DNA of 18,631 nt from Candidatus Moraniibacteriota bacterium (GCA_016867255.1 VGKB01000011.1:1-18631), one strand, 5' to 3'; positions 5,744-12,878 are shown, numbered from the stretch's first letter. Translations and numbers: made by a program. Notes: generated from the sequence alone by a model not told the origin.

Positions 5744-5998
5744 GTGAAGAAAAATAATTACCGGGTGAAATTGCGCCGGACTTTGACTTCCGTGCTGCCC
5801 GTTTCCAAAAAGAGAAAAGGGAAGTGCCGGAACTGCGGAAAGTGCTGCCAGTTGCCCAATACCTGTATTTTCTTAAAATACAAATCCGACGGAACTTCCT
5901 TTTGTGCCATTCACGCAATCCGTCCCCTTAATTGCCGCAAATATCCCCGCGCTGAATCAGAATGGCTTACCGAGAAAACTTGCGGATTTCGTTTCTGA
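5744..5998 (+). CDS. YkgJ-like CxxCxxCC cysteine-cluster protein
   Basis: An 84-residue small protein of the YkgJ/UPF0153 zinc- or iron-binding family. The cysteine pattern is complete: KCRNCGKCCQ (C28, C31, C34, C35), C41, then FCAIHAIRPLNCRKYP (C54, C64) and a final C80 followed by GFRF, the usual end of the family. The biochemical role of the family is not settled. The start must be GTG at 5744, because an in-frame TGA lies three codons upstream and there is no internal Met. The N-terminal 25 residues are basic. The gene lies between DUF4349 and TyrRS on the same strand with short gaps. Confidence 0.85.
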   Translation: MKKNNYRVKLRRTLTSVLPVSKKRKGKCRNCGKCCQLPNTCIFLKYKSDGTSFCAIHAIRPLNCRKYPRAESEWLTEKTCGFRF

Positions 5999-6042
5999 GC
6001 TGTTGAATTAAGCTGATAACATTCACCCATAAGCCCACAGGC

Positions 6043-7185
6043 ATGCCCCCAAAACCCAAAGAGAAAAAAATCAACCTGATCAAAAGAAACCTTGAAGAAA
6101 TTATCACCGAAGGAGACCTTCGTAAATTGATTCACAGCGGCGAAAAATTAAAACATTACATTGGGTTCGAAATTTCGGGAAAAATTCATTTGGGTTCCGG
6201 GCTTATTTCCATGATGAAAATTAAAGATTTCATGGACGCCGGCGTCGCGGTTACGGTCTTTTTGGCCGATTGGCACACTTGGATCAACGATAAGCTAGGG
6301 GGAGACCATGAAAAAATAAAAAAAGTCGCGGTCGGCTATTTCAAGGAAGGAATGAAGGCGTGCATGAAATGCCTCGGCGGCAACCCGGAAAAAATTAACT
6401 TTCTGCTTGGATCGGACCTTTACCGCAATCATAACGAATACTGGGTCACGGTTATTGACGTGAGCAAGAACGCCTCTTTGGCGCGAATAAAAAGAAGCAT
6501 CACTATCTTGGGAAGAAAAGAAAACGAGGGAGTTGATTTTGCAAAATTGATATACCCCCCGATGCAGGTAGCCGACATATTTTTTCAAGGGGTTCACTTG
6601 GCTCACGCGGGGATGGACCAAAGAAAAGCCCATGTTATTGCGCGAGACGTTGCTCTAAACCTAAAAATCAAGCCCTTATTAGACAAGAAGGGCAATAAAA
6701 TCAAGCCGGTAGCCGTCCACCAACACATTCTGCTGGGATTAGGAAAGCCGCCCAGCTGGCCGATCCCTAAAGACAAGTTGCGGGATGTCTGGACTTCGCT
6801 CAAAATGAGCAAATCAGTGCCTGACAGTTGCGTGTTTATCCACGATACGCCCGAAGAAATCCGCCGCAAGATTAACAACGCGTTTTGCCCGGAAGGAGAA
6901 ACCATCCTTAACCCAGTTTTAGATTGGGCAAAATGTCTCATCTTCAGAGAAAAGAGCTCCAAGTTGTTAATAGAAAGACCCCAAAAATTCGGCGGGAAAA
7001 TCCTGTATTCCGATTACCGATCGCTAGAACAAGACTTTCGGACAAAAAAACTCCATCCCATGGACCTAAAAAATGCCGTTGCCGAAAACCTAATAAAATT
7101 ATTGGAACCCGTCCGGCGACACTTCGCGAAACCCCGCGTAAAAAAAATGTTGCAGGAGTTAGACAAAATGCTTCTCGCCAAATAA
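6043..7185 (+). CDS. tyrS: Tyrosyl-tRNA synthetase, archaeal/eukaryotic type
   Basis: Charges tRNA-Tyr. This 380-residue class I synthetase has the HIGH motif as HLGS (49-52), YPPMQVADI (171-179) and GMDQRKAHVIARD (190-202) for tyrosine and tRNA contacts, KMSKS (254-258), and the C-terminal block LHPMDLKNAVAENLIKLLEP (337-356). These blocks match archaeal TyrRS, not the bacterial enzyme, which carries a C-terminal S4 domain that is absent here. The stretch after KMSKS (PDSCVFIHDTPEEIRRKIN) also follows the archaeal pattern. The start ATG is 44 bases after the upstream stop and has no strong Shine-Dalgarno. Archaeal TyrRS normally reads a C1-G72 pair in tRNA-Tyr, so either the tRNA or the recognition must be adapted in this organism. 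Confidence 0.93.
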   Translation: MPPKPKEKKINLIKRNLEEIITEGDLRKLIHSGEKLKHYIGFEISGKIHLGSGLISMMKIKDFMDAGVAVTVFLADWHTWINDKLGGDHEKIKKVAVGYFKEGMKACMKCLGGNPEKINFLLGSDLYRNHNEYWVTVIDVSKNASLARIKRSITILGRKENEGVDFAKLIYPPMQVADIFFQGVHLAHAGMDQRKAHVIARDVALNLKIKPLLDKKGNKIKPVAVHQHILLGLGKPPSWPIPKDKLRDVWTSLKMSKSVPDSCVFIHDTPEEIRRKINNAFCPEGETILNPVLDWAKCLIFREKSSKLLIERPQKFGGKILYSDYRSLEQDFRTKKLHPMDLKNAVAENLIKLLEPVRRHFAKPRVKKMLQELDKMLLAK

Positions 7186-7210
7186 ACAAAATTTGTTTTA
7201 GATTTTAAGC

Positions 7211-7813
7211 ATGAAAAAGAAAAAGCTGAAAATAAAAATCAAACAGTTTTCTCTGCCCGCCCTTGTGTTATTGCTGATAATCATACTAATTAAATCTGTT
7301 CTCGTTCAACAAAATTCCGAAATACAAAATGCTAATAACTCCGTTCCCACCACAGCAATAATTTTCAACGAAAACACGAATGAAAACCAAAATATTCTGT
7401 GCACTGGCAAACAGCTTTGCGGCGCCAAAGTGGTTTATGTCGTGGACGGCGACACGATTGATATTTCTACCGGGGAGCGGGTGAGATATGTCGGGGTGGA
7501 CACGCCAGAAACCAAACATCCAATAAAGGGAGTGGAATGTTTTGGCAGGGAAGCGGCGGAGAAAAACAAAGAATTGATCTTAGGTAAAGAAGTGCGCTTG
7601 GAAAAAGACATTTCCGATAAAGACAAATACGGAAGGTTGTTGCGGTATGTGTATCTGGATAATTTATTCATCAACGATTATTTGGCGCGGAATGGCTTCG
7701 CCCACGCGGCCACTTTCCCGCCGGACGTAAAATTTTCCAAGATTTTTCTGGCAGCCGAAAGGGAAGCCCGCGAAAACTTGCGGGGGCTTTGGGCGCCGGG
7801 GAGGTGTGATTGA
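7211..7813 (+). CDS. Membrane-anchored staphylococcal nuclease-like protein (thermonuclease)
   Basis: A secreted or surface-anchored Ca-dependent nuclease of 200 residues. The N-terminal hydrophobic helix (14-32) follows a strongly basic start and acts as signal or anchor. A linker rich in Asn precedes the SNase domain (70-197). Active-site residues are present: D81 in VVDGDTI, R92, D97 and E100 in RYVGVDTPE, and R142 in DKYGRLLRY, corresponding to D21, R35, D40, E43 and R87 of the staphylococcal enzyme. Two cysteine pairs (C64, C70; C110, C199) could form disulfides. In a small-genome organism it may degrade external DNA for nucleotide uptake (inference). It starts 26 bases after tyrS. Confidence 0.93.
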   Translation: MKKKKLKIKIKQFSLPALVLLLIIILIKSVLVQQNSEIQNANNSVPTTAIIFNENTNENQNILCTGKQLCGAKVVYVVDGDTIDISTGERVRYVGVDTPETKHPIKGVECFGREAAEKNKELILGKEVRLEKDISDKDKYGRLLRYVYLDNLFINDYLARNGFAHAATFPPDVKFSKIFLAAEREARENLRGLWAPGRCD

Positions 7814-7831
7814 ATCCATCCTCATTTTAAA

Positions 7832-7853
7832 AAGCCCGGATTGCTCCGAGCTT
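7832..7853. terminator. Bidirectional terminator between convergent genes
   Basis: On the minus strand AAGCTCGGA-GCAA-TCCGGGCTT forms a 9-bp RNA stem (one U-G pair) closed by a GNRA-type GCAA tetraloop and followed by TTTTAAAAT, ending the Cys-rich operon right after its last stop (7862). On the plus strand the same stem has one mismatch and is followed by GTTTGTT, and may also end the nuclease transcript. Confidence 0.8.
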
Positions 7854-7861
7854 GTTTGTTC

Positions 7862-8089
7862 TCACCTTTCGTAATAGCGGGGTTTCGGCGGAACGAGCCC
7901 TCCCGTTCCAACAATTCCCTGTACCTGTTCTCCTCCGGAGGGATGCCCATAGCTGATTGACTTCATAGCTTCGTCTTGCCACGCGGCCAACCTTTCACAT
8001 CGCTTCCCATTTTCGTCCACGATGCAATAGTTCTTGTTCCCCTTTTCGTTCCAGCAGCCGATGCAGGTAGATTCACGCAGATTATTCAT
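7862..8089 (-). CDS. Small Cys-rich protein of unknown function
   Basis: A 75-residue protein that I do not recognise. Cysteines at 9, 12, 22 and 31 (CIGCW, then YC and RC) give a C-X2-C-X9-C-X8-C pattern that could bind one zinc ion. The C-terminal third is Gly/Pro-rich. The start is supported by the Shine-Dalgarno GGGAGG about 6-7 bases upstream, and the ATG overlaps the upstream stop as ATGA (8086-8089), indicating translational coupling. It is the last gene of the four-gene minus-strand cluster and is followed closely by a terminator. No membrane segment is present. The frame is real by context (overlap, Shine-Dalgarno, terminator), though no homologue is recognised. Confidence 0.65.
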   Translation of the reverse strand: MNNLRESTCIGCWNEKGNKNYCIVDENGKRCERLAAWQDEAMKSISYGHPSGGEQVQGIVGTGGLVPPKPRYYER

Positions 8090-8367
8090 CTGCCACCTCC
8101 CAAGCGAGCCCGCCGGACAAAACTTCTAAGCGCCCTCATGCTTTCCGGCGCCAGTCTGCAAGCGTTGGGATTCTCTCTAACCTCATGGACAACGCCTGCG
8201 CATTGGAAGTAGCCGGCGACGCTGCCCCGTAAGCAAAGGGGATTTGTCTCCGACTCATACATCCCACGGATTTCTTGGTGTTCCAAATAGGCCCGGCGGG
8301 TTTCCTCGTCCGCGCCCATTTCATCCAATAAATCCTCAACGGTGTACCTCCTAGGATCATTGCCCAT
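8086..8367 (-). CDS. Small hypothetical protein in Cys-rich operon
   Basis: A 93-residue protein of unknown function. The ATG at 8367 is chosen because AAGGAGG stands 5 bases before it; an in-frame TTG at 8403 would add 12 residues. The N-terminal half is helical and acidic (YTVEDLLDEMGADEETRRAY, residues 8-27), and the C-terminal end is basic (arginine-rich, residues 78-93). There are three cysteines (44, 55, 69), but no CxxC, so it differs from its neighbours. It overlaps the next gene by the ATGA at 8086-8089. The helix resembles nothing I can name. Confidence 0.65.
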   Translation of the reverse strand: MGNDPRRYTVEDLLDEMGADEETRRAYLEHQEIRGMYESETNPLCLRGSVAGYFQCAGVVHEVRENPNACRLAPESMRALRSFVRRARLGGGR

Positions 8368-8442
8368 CCTCGCCTCCTTGCAAGTCAATCGGTTACTCAA
8401 CACACCAAACCAATCCCCCTTGATTCCAAAAACTAGCTTCCA

Positions 8443-8450
8443 CCTCCTTT
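8443..8450 (-). promoter_or_regulatory. Strong Shine-Dalgarno without an obvious gene
   Basis: AAAGGAGG on the minus strand lies just after the stop of the 64-residue gene (8457). No ATG or well-placed GTG follows; the nearest option is a TTG 13 bases on that opens only ten codons. It may serve a tiny leader peptide, or mark a gene that has been lost. Confidence 0.4.
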
Positions 8451-8456
8451 CAATCT

Positions 8457-8651
8457 TTATCCTTCCCGTTCAATTCTGTTATTAGCGAGGGGTTGATAGT
8501 CTCCCGCTCCGGGAAAAATCTCCCTTGGCAACCGGTCTTCCGCCCGCAATTCGGCTTCGCACGCTATCTTGTGAAAGAAAGTTCCTTTGCAGTCTGACGC
8601 GCACTCAGCCAATCCTTTTTCTTGGCATTCGGTGCAGACGATTTTACTCAT
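8457..8651 (-). CDS. Small Cys-rich protein (C-X2-C, C, C) of unknown function
   Basis: A 64-residue protein of unknown role. It starts MSKIVCTECQEKGLAECASDC, giving cysteines at 6, 9, 17 and 21, followed by H27 and C31. This is a plausible zinc-ribbon-like site. The C-terminal half is charged and lacks features. The start at 8651 is fixed by ATGA overlap with the upstream gene's TGA (8648-8651) and an AGGGGGG sequence just upstream; a longer in-frame reading from 8792 is a shadow of the upstream gene. It belongs to the same minus-strand operon. Confidence 0.65.
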   Translation of the reverse strand: MSKIVCTECQEKGLAECASDCKGTFFHKIACEAELRAEDRLPREIFPGAGDYQPLANNRIEREG

Positions 8652-8827
8652 CTTATGCCCCCCTGAAATCCCCTGCGAGTCTCTCCGTAACGGCGTACAT
8701 CTAAAGGAACTCCCCTGTTTCCGGGATCTTTGTAGGCCTGTCTGAATTTGGGTCCCCGGCAATAATGGGATAAAGCCGGGTCGCCGTTGCATTTTTCACA
8801 CTCGAGGGAAAACAACGATTGGCGCAA
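8648..8827 (-). CDS. Small CxxC protein, first gene of the Cys-rich operon (start uncertain)
   Basis: A 59-residue frame of unknown function with ECEKCNGDP (C10, C13), HYC (C23) and a basic C-terminal half. It looks like a genuine protein because of its C-X2-C-X9-C spacing, like that of its operon mates, and because its TGA overlaps the next ATG. The start is a problem: the excellent Shine-Dalgarno (GGAGGAGG, 8850-8857) points at ATGATG (8844-8839), which opens a different frame of 47 codons. In this frame the first start is TTG at 8827, although the frame stays open upstream to the Shine-Dalgarno. Either a non-AUG start, or a one-base error or mutation near 8800-8845, would explain this. Confidence 0.5.
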   Translation of the reverse strand: MRQSLFSLECEKCNGDPALSHYCRGPKFRQAYKDPGNRGVPLDVRRYGETRRGFQGGIR

Positions 8828-8849
8828 TATTTTATTGTCATCATCAAGA

Positions 8850-8857
8850 CCTCCTCC
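8850..8857 (-). promoter_or_regulatory. Shine-Dalgarno at the head of the Cys-rich operon
   Basis: GGAGGAGG on the minus strand lies 5 bases before ATGATG (8844-8839). It is one of the strongest ribosome sites in the window, but the ATG it serves is out of frame with the likely CxxC gene. Confidence 0.65.
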
Positions 8858-8899
8858 TTTGCCTTGAAATGGTTAAGAGTGCTATTTTACCCAATTATT

Positions 8900-8905
8900 A
8901 TTATA
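8900..8905 (-). promoter_or_regulatory. Possible -10 box for the Cys-rich operon
   Basis: TATAAT on the minus strand, about 42 bases before the Shine-Dalgarno, in a T-rich stretch. There is no good -35 at 16-18 bases; TAAAAT nearer the gene is an alternative. Confidence 0.3.
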
Positions 8906-8949
8906 AAAAAACAAAAAATACAAGGGATTTTCTTTATATTCTTAAAAAT

Positions 8950-8983
8950 TTGTAATAATCTTAAACATATTAGTATGTATAAA
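8950..8983 (+). promoter_or_regulatory. Possible trpS promoter
   Basis: TTGTAA (8950-8955) with TATGTA/TATAAA (8974-8983) in an AT-rich divergent region. Spacing is 18 bases to TATGTA but 22 to TATAAA, so the assignment is weak. Confidence 0.3.
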
Positions 8984-8990
8984 AGATTCC

Positions 8991-9030
8991 CCGGCCACCC
9001 GCCCAGCCAAGCCGTTCGGATGGGAGCCGG
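8991..9030 (+). other. GC-rich hairpin in the trpS leader
   Basis: CCGGC (8991-8995) pairs with GCCGG (9026-9030) and CCCA (9002-9005) with TGGG (9021-9024), right after the AT-rich promoter region and 14 bases before the trpS ATG. It could be a leader structure; no T-box motif or Trp-rich leader peptide is seen. Confidence 0.3.
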
Positions 9031-9044
9031 AAAATGACAAAAAC

Positions 9045-10043
9045 ATGAAAAAAGTAATTCTCACCGGTGACCGGCCGACCGGCAAACTTCATCTCGGCCA
9101 TTATATCGGTTCTCTCAAAAACCGAGTAAGGTTGCAGAACACCTACGACCAGTTCGTGATGATTGCCGATGTGCAGGCGCTCACCGACAACGCGGAAAAT
9201 CCCGAAAAAGTGCGGGATAATATTCTGGAAGTGGCTATGGGATATTTAATGGCCGGCATAGATCCAAAAAAAACCACTATTTTCGTCCAGTCTTTGGTGC
9301 CTCAGATTGCTGAGTTAACCGTATTTTTCCTCAATTTAGTTACCGTGGCGCGGCTCCAGAAAAACCCCACCGTGAAGGAAGAAATGAAGCAAAAAGGTTT
9401 CAAGAACAGCGTGCCGGCCGGGTTTTTTATGTACCCCGTGAGCCAGGCGGCTGACATTCTCTCAATGAAAGCCGATCTTGTGCCCGCCGGAGCCGATCAG
9501 GTGCCAATGGTGGAGCAAGCCAACGAAATTGGCCAAAAATTCAACCGGCTTTACCGGCCGACTTTCTCTAAGGTAGGCACCTTAGTGGGAGACGTCCCTC
9601 GCCTTCCGGGAACCGACGGGAAAAACAAAATGAGCAAATCTTTAGGCAATTGCGTTTATCTTTCCGATTCTCCGGCGGAGATAAAAAAGAAAGTGATGTC
9701 CATGTACACTGACCCGGGTCATGTTCGGATAACCGATCCCGGCAAAGTAAAAGGGAATATTGTGTTTGTTTATTTAGACGCTTTTGATCCCGACAAAAGG
9801 GAAGTGGCAAAATTAAAGAATCAATACCAAAAAGGAGGTTTGGGCGATGTGGAACTCAAAAAGCGTTTAATTCGGGTTTTGGAAAATTTGATCGGCCCGA
9901 TGCGCAAGAAAAGGGAAGCGCTGCTCAAGGACAAAAAATCGCTCCAAAAAATATTGCGTGCCGGCACGGAGAAAGCCCGCGCCCGCGCCGCGGAAACAAT
10001 GAAAGAAGTGAGAAAGGCAATGAAAATAGATTATAAAATATGA
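9045..10043 (+). CDS. trpS: Tryptophanyl-tRNA synthetase
   Basis: Charges tRNA-Trp. The 332-residue class Ic enzyme is of normal bacterial type and length. It begins with GDRPTGKLHLGHYIGSL, carrying HIGH as HLGH (16-19). It has the family blocks MIADVQALTDN (39-49), YPVSQAADIL (130-139) and AGADQVPMVE (148-157) for tryptophan and ATP binding, and KMSKS at 195-199. The tail is basic and helical. The ATG at 9045 places the HIGH motif at the usual distance; an ATG at 9034 hits a stop in four codons. Its stop overlaps the protease start by ATGA (10040-10043), so the two are co-translated. Confidence 0.97.
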   Translation: MKKVILTGDRPTGKLHLGHYIGSLKNRVRLQNTYDQFVMIADVQALTDNAENPEKVRDNILEVAMGYLMAGIDPKKTTIFVQSLVPQIAELTVFFLNLVTVARLQKNPTVKEEMKQKGFKNSVPAGFFMYPVSQAADILSMKADLVPAGADQVPMVEQANEIGQKFNRLYRPTFSKVGTLVGDVPRLPGTDGKNKMSKSLGNCVYLSDSPAEIKKKVMSMYTDPGHVRITDPGKVKGNIVFVYLDAFDPDKREVAKLKNQYQKGGLGDVELKKRLIRVLENLIGPMRKKREALLKDKKSLQKILRAGTEKARARAAETMKEVRKAMKIDYKI

Positions 10044-11287
10044 AAATCAAAAAAAAATCAATTCTCCTATTTTTCACAATATTTTTTGCAATATCTTTAT
10101 TTGATGGTGCCAAAGCGGAAAATATTTCTGAAAACTTATCCTATAAAGATAACGAGATTTTGGTGAAATTCAAAAATCCAAACCCGGAATTTTTGGAAAA
10201 ATTTTCCCAAACCTACAATCTGACGCTCTCCACGGACAATAATTATCCCAAGAAAAAATACTATTTATTTACCAGCAATTCTGATTTGGCCATAAACGAT
10301 CTGATAATAAAGCTAGAATCAAATACCCGAGTAAAAAAAGTCCAGCCCAACTATATCTATCAGCCGGCTAAAAAATCTAAGCAAGATCCCTTTTTTGGCC
10401 GGCAGTGGTGGATTTTAAATGACGGCAGCGCGGGGCTTTCCGGCGCGGATATCTGCCTTCCCGGCCTTTGGCCCAGCGAGCAAAAAACTTGGGCCAATGT
10501 GGTAATCGGCATAATTGACACCGGAGTATATGTAAGACATACCGACCTCAAAAAAAATATTGTTGCCGGGTACGACTTCGTGCACGGGAGCAAAAAAAAG
10601 AAATATATCACCGACAAGGACGGCCACGGCACTTTCATCGCGGGACTCATCGCCGCCCAAGTCAACAACAGGAAGGGAATTGCCGGCCTGAGCCGCACCA
10701 ACCGCTTAAAAATCATGCCGCTTAAGTTTGATTTTTCCACCGATCAGGCCATTACGGCCCTCTCTTATGCGCAGGGAAGAGGAGTAAGAATCATTAATAT
10801 AAGCTGGGGAACCAACGAGTATGACACGGCGCTCTATGAAGCTATCAAAAATTTCCCGGGGTTAATTGTGGCCGCCGCCGGCAACGAAGGAGCGGAACAT
10901 ACCGGCGAAAACCACTTTTATCCTTGCGATTTTGATTTAAATAATATCTTATGCGTCGGCGCCAGCTCGGAAAGCGACCTCATCACCAGCTACAGCGACT
11001 ACGGCGCGGATTATGTGGATGTTTTGGCGCCCGGAGGAGAGGAATCGCCGCTTATTAGCTTGGGGCTAAACAAAAACCGCTATGTTTCCGGCGAGGGCAC
11101 GTCTTACGCCACGGCGCTCACAAGCGGCGCGGCCGGAATGGTGCTGTCCGCCAATCCGCAAATCTCCAACGCGGAAATAAAAGACGCCATTATCAAAAAC
11201 GTCCGTCCAAAAACCGAATTAGCGGATAAAGTTTCTTCTTCGGGCATTCTCAATGTCAGGGCAGCTGTTAATAGGGAAGCGCAATAA
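10040..11287 (+). CDS. Secreted subtilisin-like (S8) serine protease
   Basis: A 415-residue exported protease. A signal peptide with a hydrophobic core (8-21) ends near AKA (24-26). An I9-like propeptide (about 38-108, ending VKKVQPNYIYQ) precedes the catalytic domain. The triad is complete: D160 in GIIDTGV, H196 in DGHGTFIAG, S355 in GEGTSYATAL, with the oxyanion N282 in AAAGNEG. Two cysteines (296, 305) could form a disulfide. There is no C-terminal anchor or repeat domain, so it is probably released or held by other means. It overlaps trpS by 4 bases, an odd pairing of a housekeeping and a secreted enzyme, common in compact genomes. Confidence 0.95.
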   Translation: MKIKKKSILLFFTIFFAISLFDGAKAENISENLSYKDNEILVKFKNPNPEFLEKFSQTYNLTLSTDNNYPKKKYYLFTSNSDLAINDLIIKLESNTRVKKVQPNYIYQPAKKSKQDPFFGRQWWILNDGSAGLSGADICLPGLWPSEQKTWANVVIGIIDTGVYVRHTDLKKNIVAGYDFVHGSKKKKYITDKDGHGTFIAGLIAAQVNNRKGIAGLSRTNRLKIMPLKFDFSTDQAITALSYAQGRGVRIINISWGTNEYDTALYEAIKNFPGLIVAAAGNEGAEHTGENHFYPCDFDLNNILCVGASSESDLITSYSDYGADYVDVLAPGGEESPLISLGLNKNRYVSGEGTSYATALTSGAAGMVLSANPQISNAEIKDAIIKNVRPKTELADKVSSSGILNVRAAVNREAQ

Positions 11288-11356
11288 AACGAGATAGAAT
11301 CTGACGGTTATGGTTCTGGAAGTTGAAAGAATATCCGAAAAAACTTACCGCCGTTC

Positions 11357-11384
11357 TTGAAACAATAAATTTATCCTATAAAAT
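11357..11384 (+). promoter_or_regulatory. Likely promoter of the exporter operon
   Basis: TTGAAA (11357-11362), a 16-base spacer and TAAAAT (11379-11384), 67 bases before the adaptor ATG. Confidence 0.45.
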
Positions 11385-11404
11385 ATATAAGCAATTTGAG
11401 TCCC

Positions 11405-11422
11405 GCCTGTCTACCGATAGGC
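11405..11422. repeat. Small palindrome upstream of the adaptor gene
   Basis: GCCTGTC-TACC-GATAGGC forms a 7-bp stem (one G-T pair) with a 4-base loop, between the promoter and the ATG of the adaptor. It lacks a T-run. It resembles short dispersed palindromes and would lie in the 5' leader. Confidence 0.5.
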
Positions 11423-11450
11423 AAGCATTAATGATGGAGTAGAAATAAAA

Positions 11451-12761
11451 ATGTCTAAAAAGAAAAAAATAATAATTTGGGGAGGGGTTGGGCTGGCCGT
11501 TGCGGCCGCGGTGGGAATTTCTGTTTATTTTGCCACCCGAAAGCCCCAAACGGAATACACCACGGCGCCGGTGGAGCGGGGAACTGTTGTCCAGACTGTA
11601 TCGGTAACCGGCGACTTGGTGGACAACCAGGAAATCACCATCAACTTTGAACTGGGAGGAAAAATCAAGGAAATTATGGTGAAGGAAGACGATCTTGTCG
11701 CCGCCGGAGAAATCGTCGCCACTTTGGAAGACGCCGACCTTAATTCTCAGCTCAGTCAAGCCAAAGCGGCTCTTTCTAAAGCCGTTGCCGATGCCGAGGC
11801 CAACGACGACGCGATAGACGAAGCGGAAGTGGCGAAAGACAATGCCGAAAACTATTTGGACCAAGTCAAGGAGTTGAACAAACAAAACATTGCCGCCGCC
11901 GAGCAGGACGTGGAAAACGCAGAAGATTACTATGAAGACGCTCTGGATTATTACAACGAAGATAAGACCGCCACCCGCAAACTCACTCTCACCACGGCGG
12001 AAAACAGTCTAAAGGACGCGCGGGAAGCCAAAGAGACGGCCGACGAAAATGCCGACCTCGCGGAAGTTTCCGCCAAAAACACCCTGGAGGCAGCCAAAGC
12101 CGGTCTTGATACCGCCAGATCAAATTTCGCCGCAAGGTCCCGAAACGCAACTATTGAAAGCGCCCAAGCCGGCTATAACATAGCGTTAAACAATTTGTCC
12201 CGCTCGGTTCTCAGAAGCCCGGTAAACGGGCGGGTGGCGGAGGTGAACAACAAAAAAGGAGAAATACTGGGAACCGGGGTAATAAAAGAATCTTTCGCCC
12301 GCATCATCTCCGGCGATCTCCTGATTGAAGCCCAAATTCCTGAATCTGATATCCTGAAAATTAAACAAGGCATGAAAGCCGATTTCACTTTAGACGCTAT
12401 CGGGAGTGATGAAAAATTCCAAGCTGAAGTGGTGGAAATATTTCCCGCCTCAACCCTGGTGCAGGATGTGATATCCTATAAAGTAAAGTTTAGGATTACT
12501 TCTCCCGACTCCCGTTTCAAACCGGGCATGACGGCTAATTTGGACATTAAGACCGCTGAAAAAAACAATATTTTAAGAATCCCTTTGCGCGCCATCAAAA
12601 CCGAGGGTGACCATAAATATGTGGACGTCCTTAAAGACAACAACCAAACAGAGAAAGTGGAAGTAACCACGGGACTCTCCGGCGACGAAGGAATGGTGGA
12701 GGTGAAATCCGGACTGAAAGAAGGGGATAAGGTAGTTACTTTCACAAAGGAACCGAGCTAA
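11451..12761 (+). CDS. MacA/YknX-like periplasmic-type adaptor (HlyD family)
   Basis: The 436-residue membrane-fusion/adaptor subunit of a tripartite-like ABC exporter. An N-terminal anchor (8-27) without lipobox holds it outside the membrane. Half-lipoyl segments GGKIKEIMVKEDD (69-81) and LRSPVNGRVAEVNNKKGE (254-271) bracket a long, acidic, Ala-rich coiled coil (95-245). A beta-barrel and membrane-proximal domain follow, ending LKEGDKVVTF. In Gram-positive relatives such as YknX the adaptor works without an outer-membrane channel. It is first in the exporter cluster; the ATPase follows 129 bases later, across a palindromic repeat. Confidence 0.92.
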   Translation: MSKKKKIIIWGGVGLAVAAAVGISVYFATRKPQTEYTTAPVERGTVVQTVSVTGDLVDNQEITINFELGGKIKEIMVKEDDLVAAGEIVATLEDADLNSQLSQAKAALSKAVADAEANDDAIDEAEVAKDNAENYLDQVKELNKQNIAAAEQDVENAEDYYEDALDYYNEDKTATRKLTLTTAENSLKDAREAKETADENADLAEVSAKNTLEAAKAGLDTARSNFAARSRNATIESAQAGYNIALNNLSRSVLRSPVNGRVAEVNNKKGEILGTGVIKESFARIISGDLLIEAQIPESDILKIKQGMKADFTLDAIGSDEKFQAEVVEIFPASTLVQDVISYKVKFRITSPDSRFKPGMTANLDIKTAEKNNILRIPLRAIKTEGDHKYVDVLKDNNQTEKVEVTTGLSGDEGMVEVKSGLKEGDKVVTFTKEPS

Positions 12762-12783
12762 TTAAAACAGATAAAATTCTAAA

Positions 12784-12878
12784 CACTAAATTCTAAGCTC
12801 CAATAAATACTAATTTCTAAATTATAATTAGTGCTTATTATTTAGAATTTATTGGAACTTAGAATTTTTAATTTAGTG
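12784..12878. repeat. AT-rich imperfect palindrome between adaptor and ATPase genes
   Basis: AATTCTAAGCTCCAATAAAT (12789-12808) pairs with 12847-12866 with a single mismatch (G-U in RNA). The outer bases CACTAAATT (12784) and AATTTAGTG (12870) also pair, and CTAATT/AATTAG form an inner stem. It fills the whole spacer. It looks like a miniature inverted-repeat element, or an mRNA structure that tunes expression between the two genes. Confidence 0.8.

Noticed and set aside
8652..8792. Upstream extension of the 64-residue Cys-rich protein to 111 residues
   Set aside because: This part is a shadow of the overlapping CxxC gene in another frame. The ATGA overlap and local ribosome site favour the start at 8651.
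8991..9044. T-box or Trp-attenuator leader for trpS
   Set aside because: Only a modest hairpin is present. No T-box consensus, no Trp-codon leader peptide and no terminator stem are visible.
11376..11885. 169-residue minus-strand frame opposite the adaptor gene
   Set aside because: Composition follows the strongly coding adaptor on the other strand; no family motif or ribosome site.
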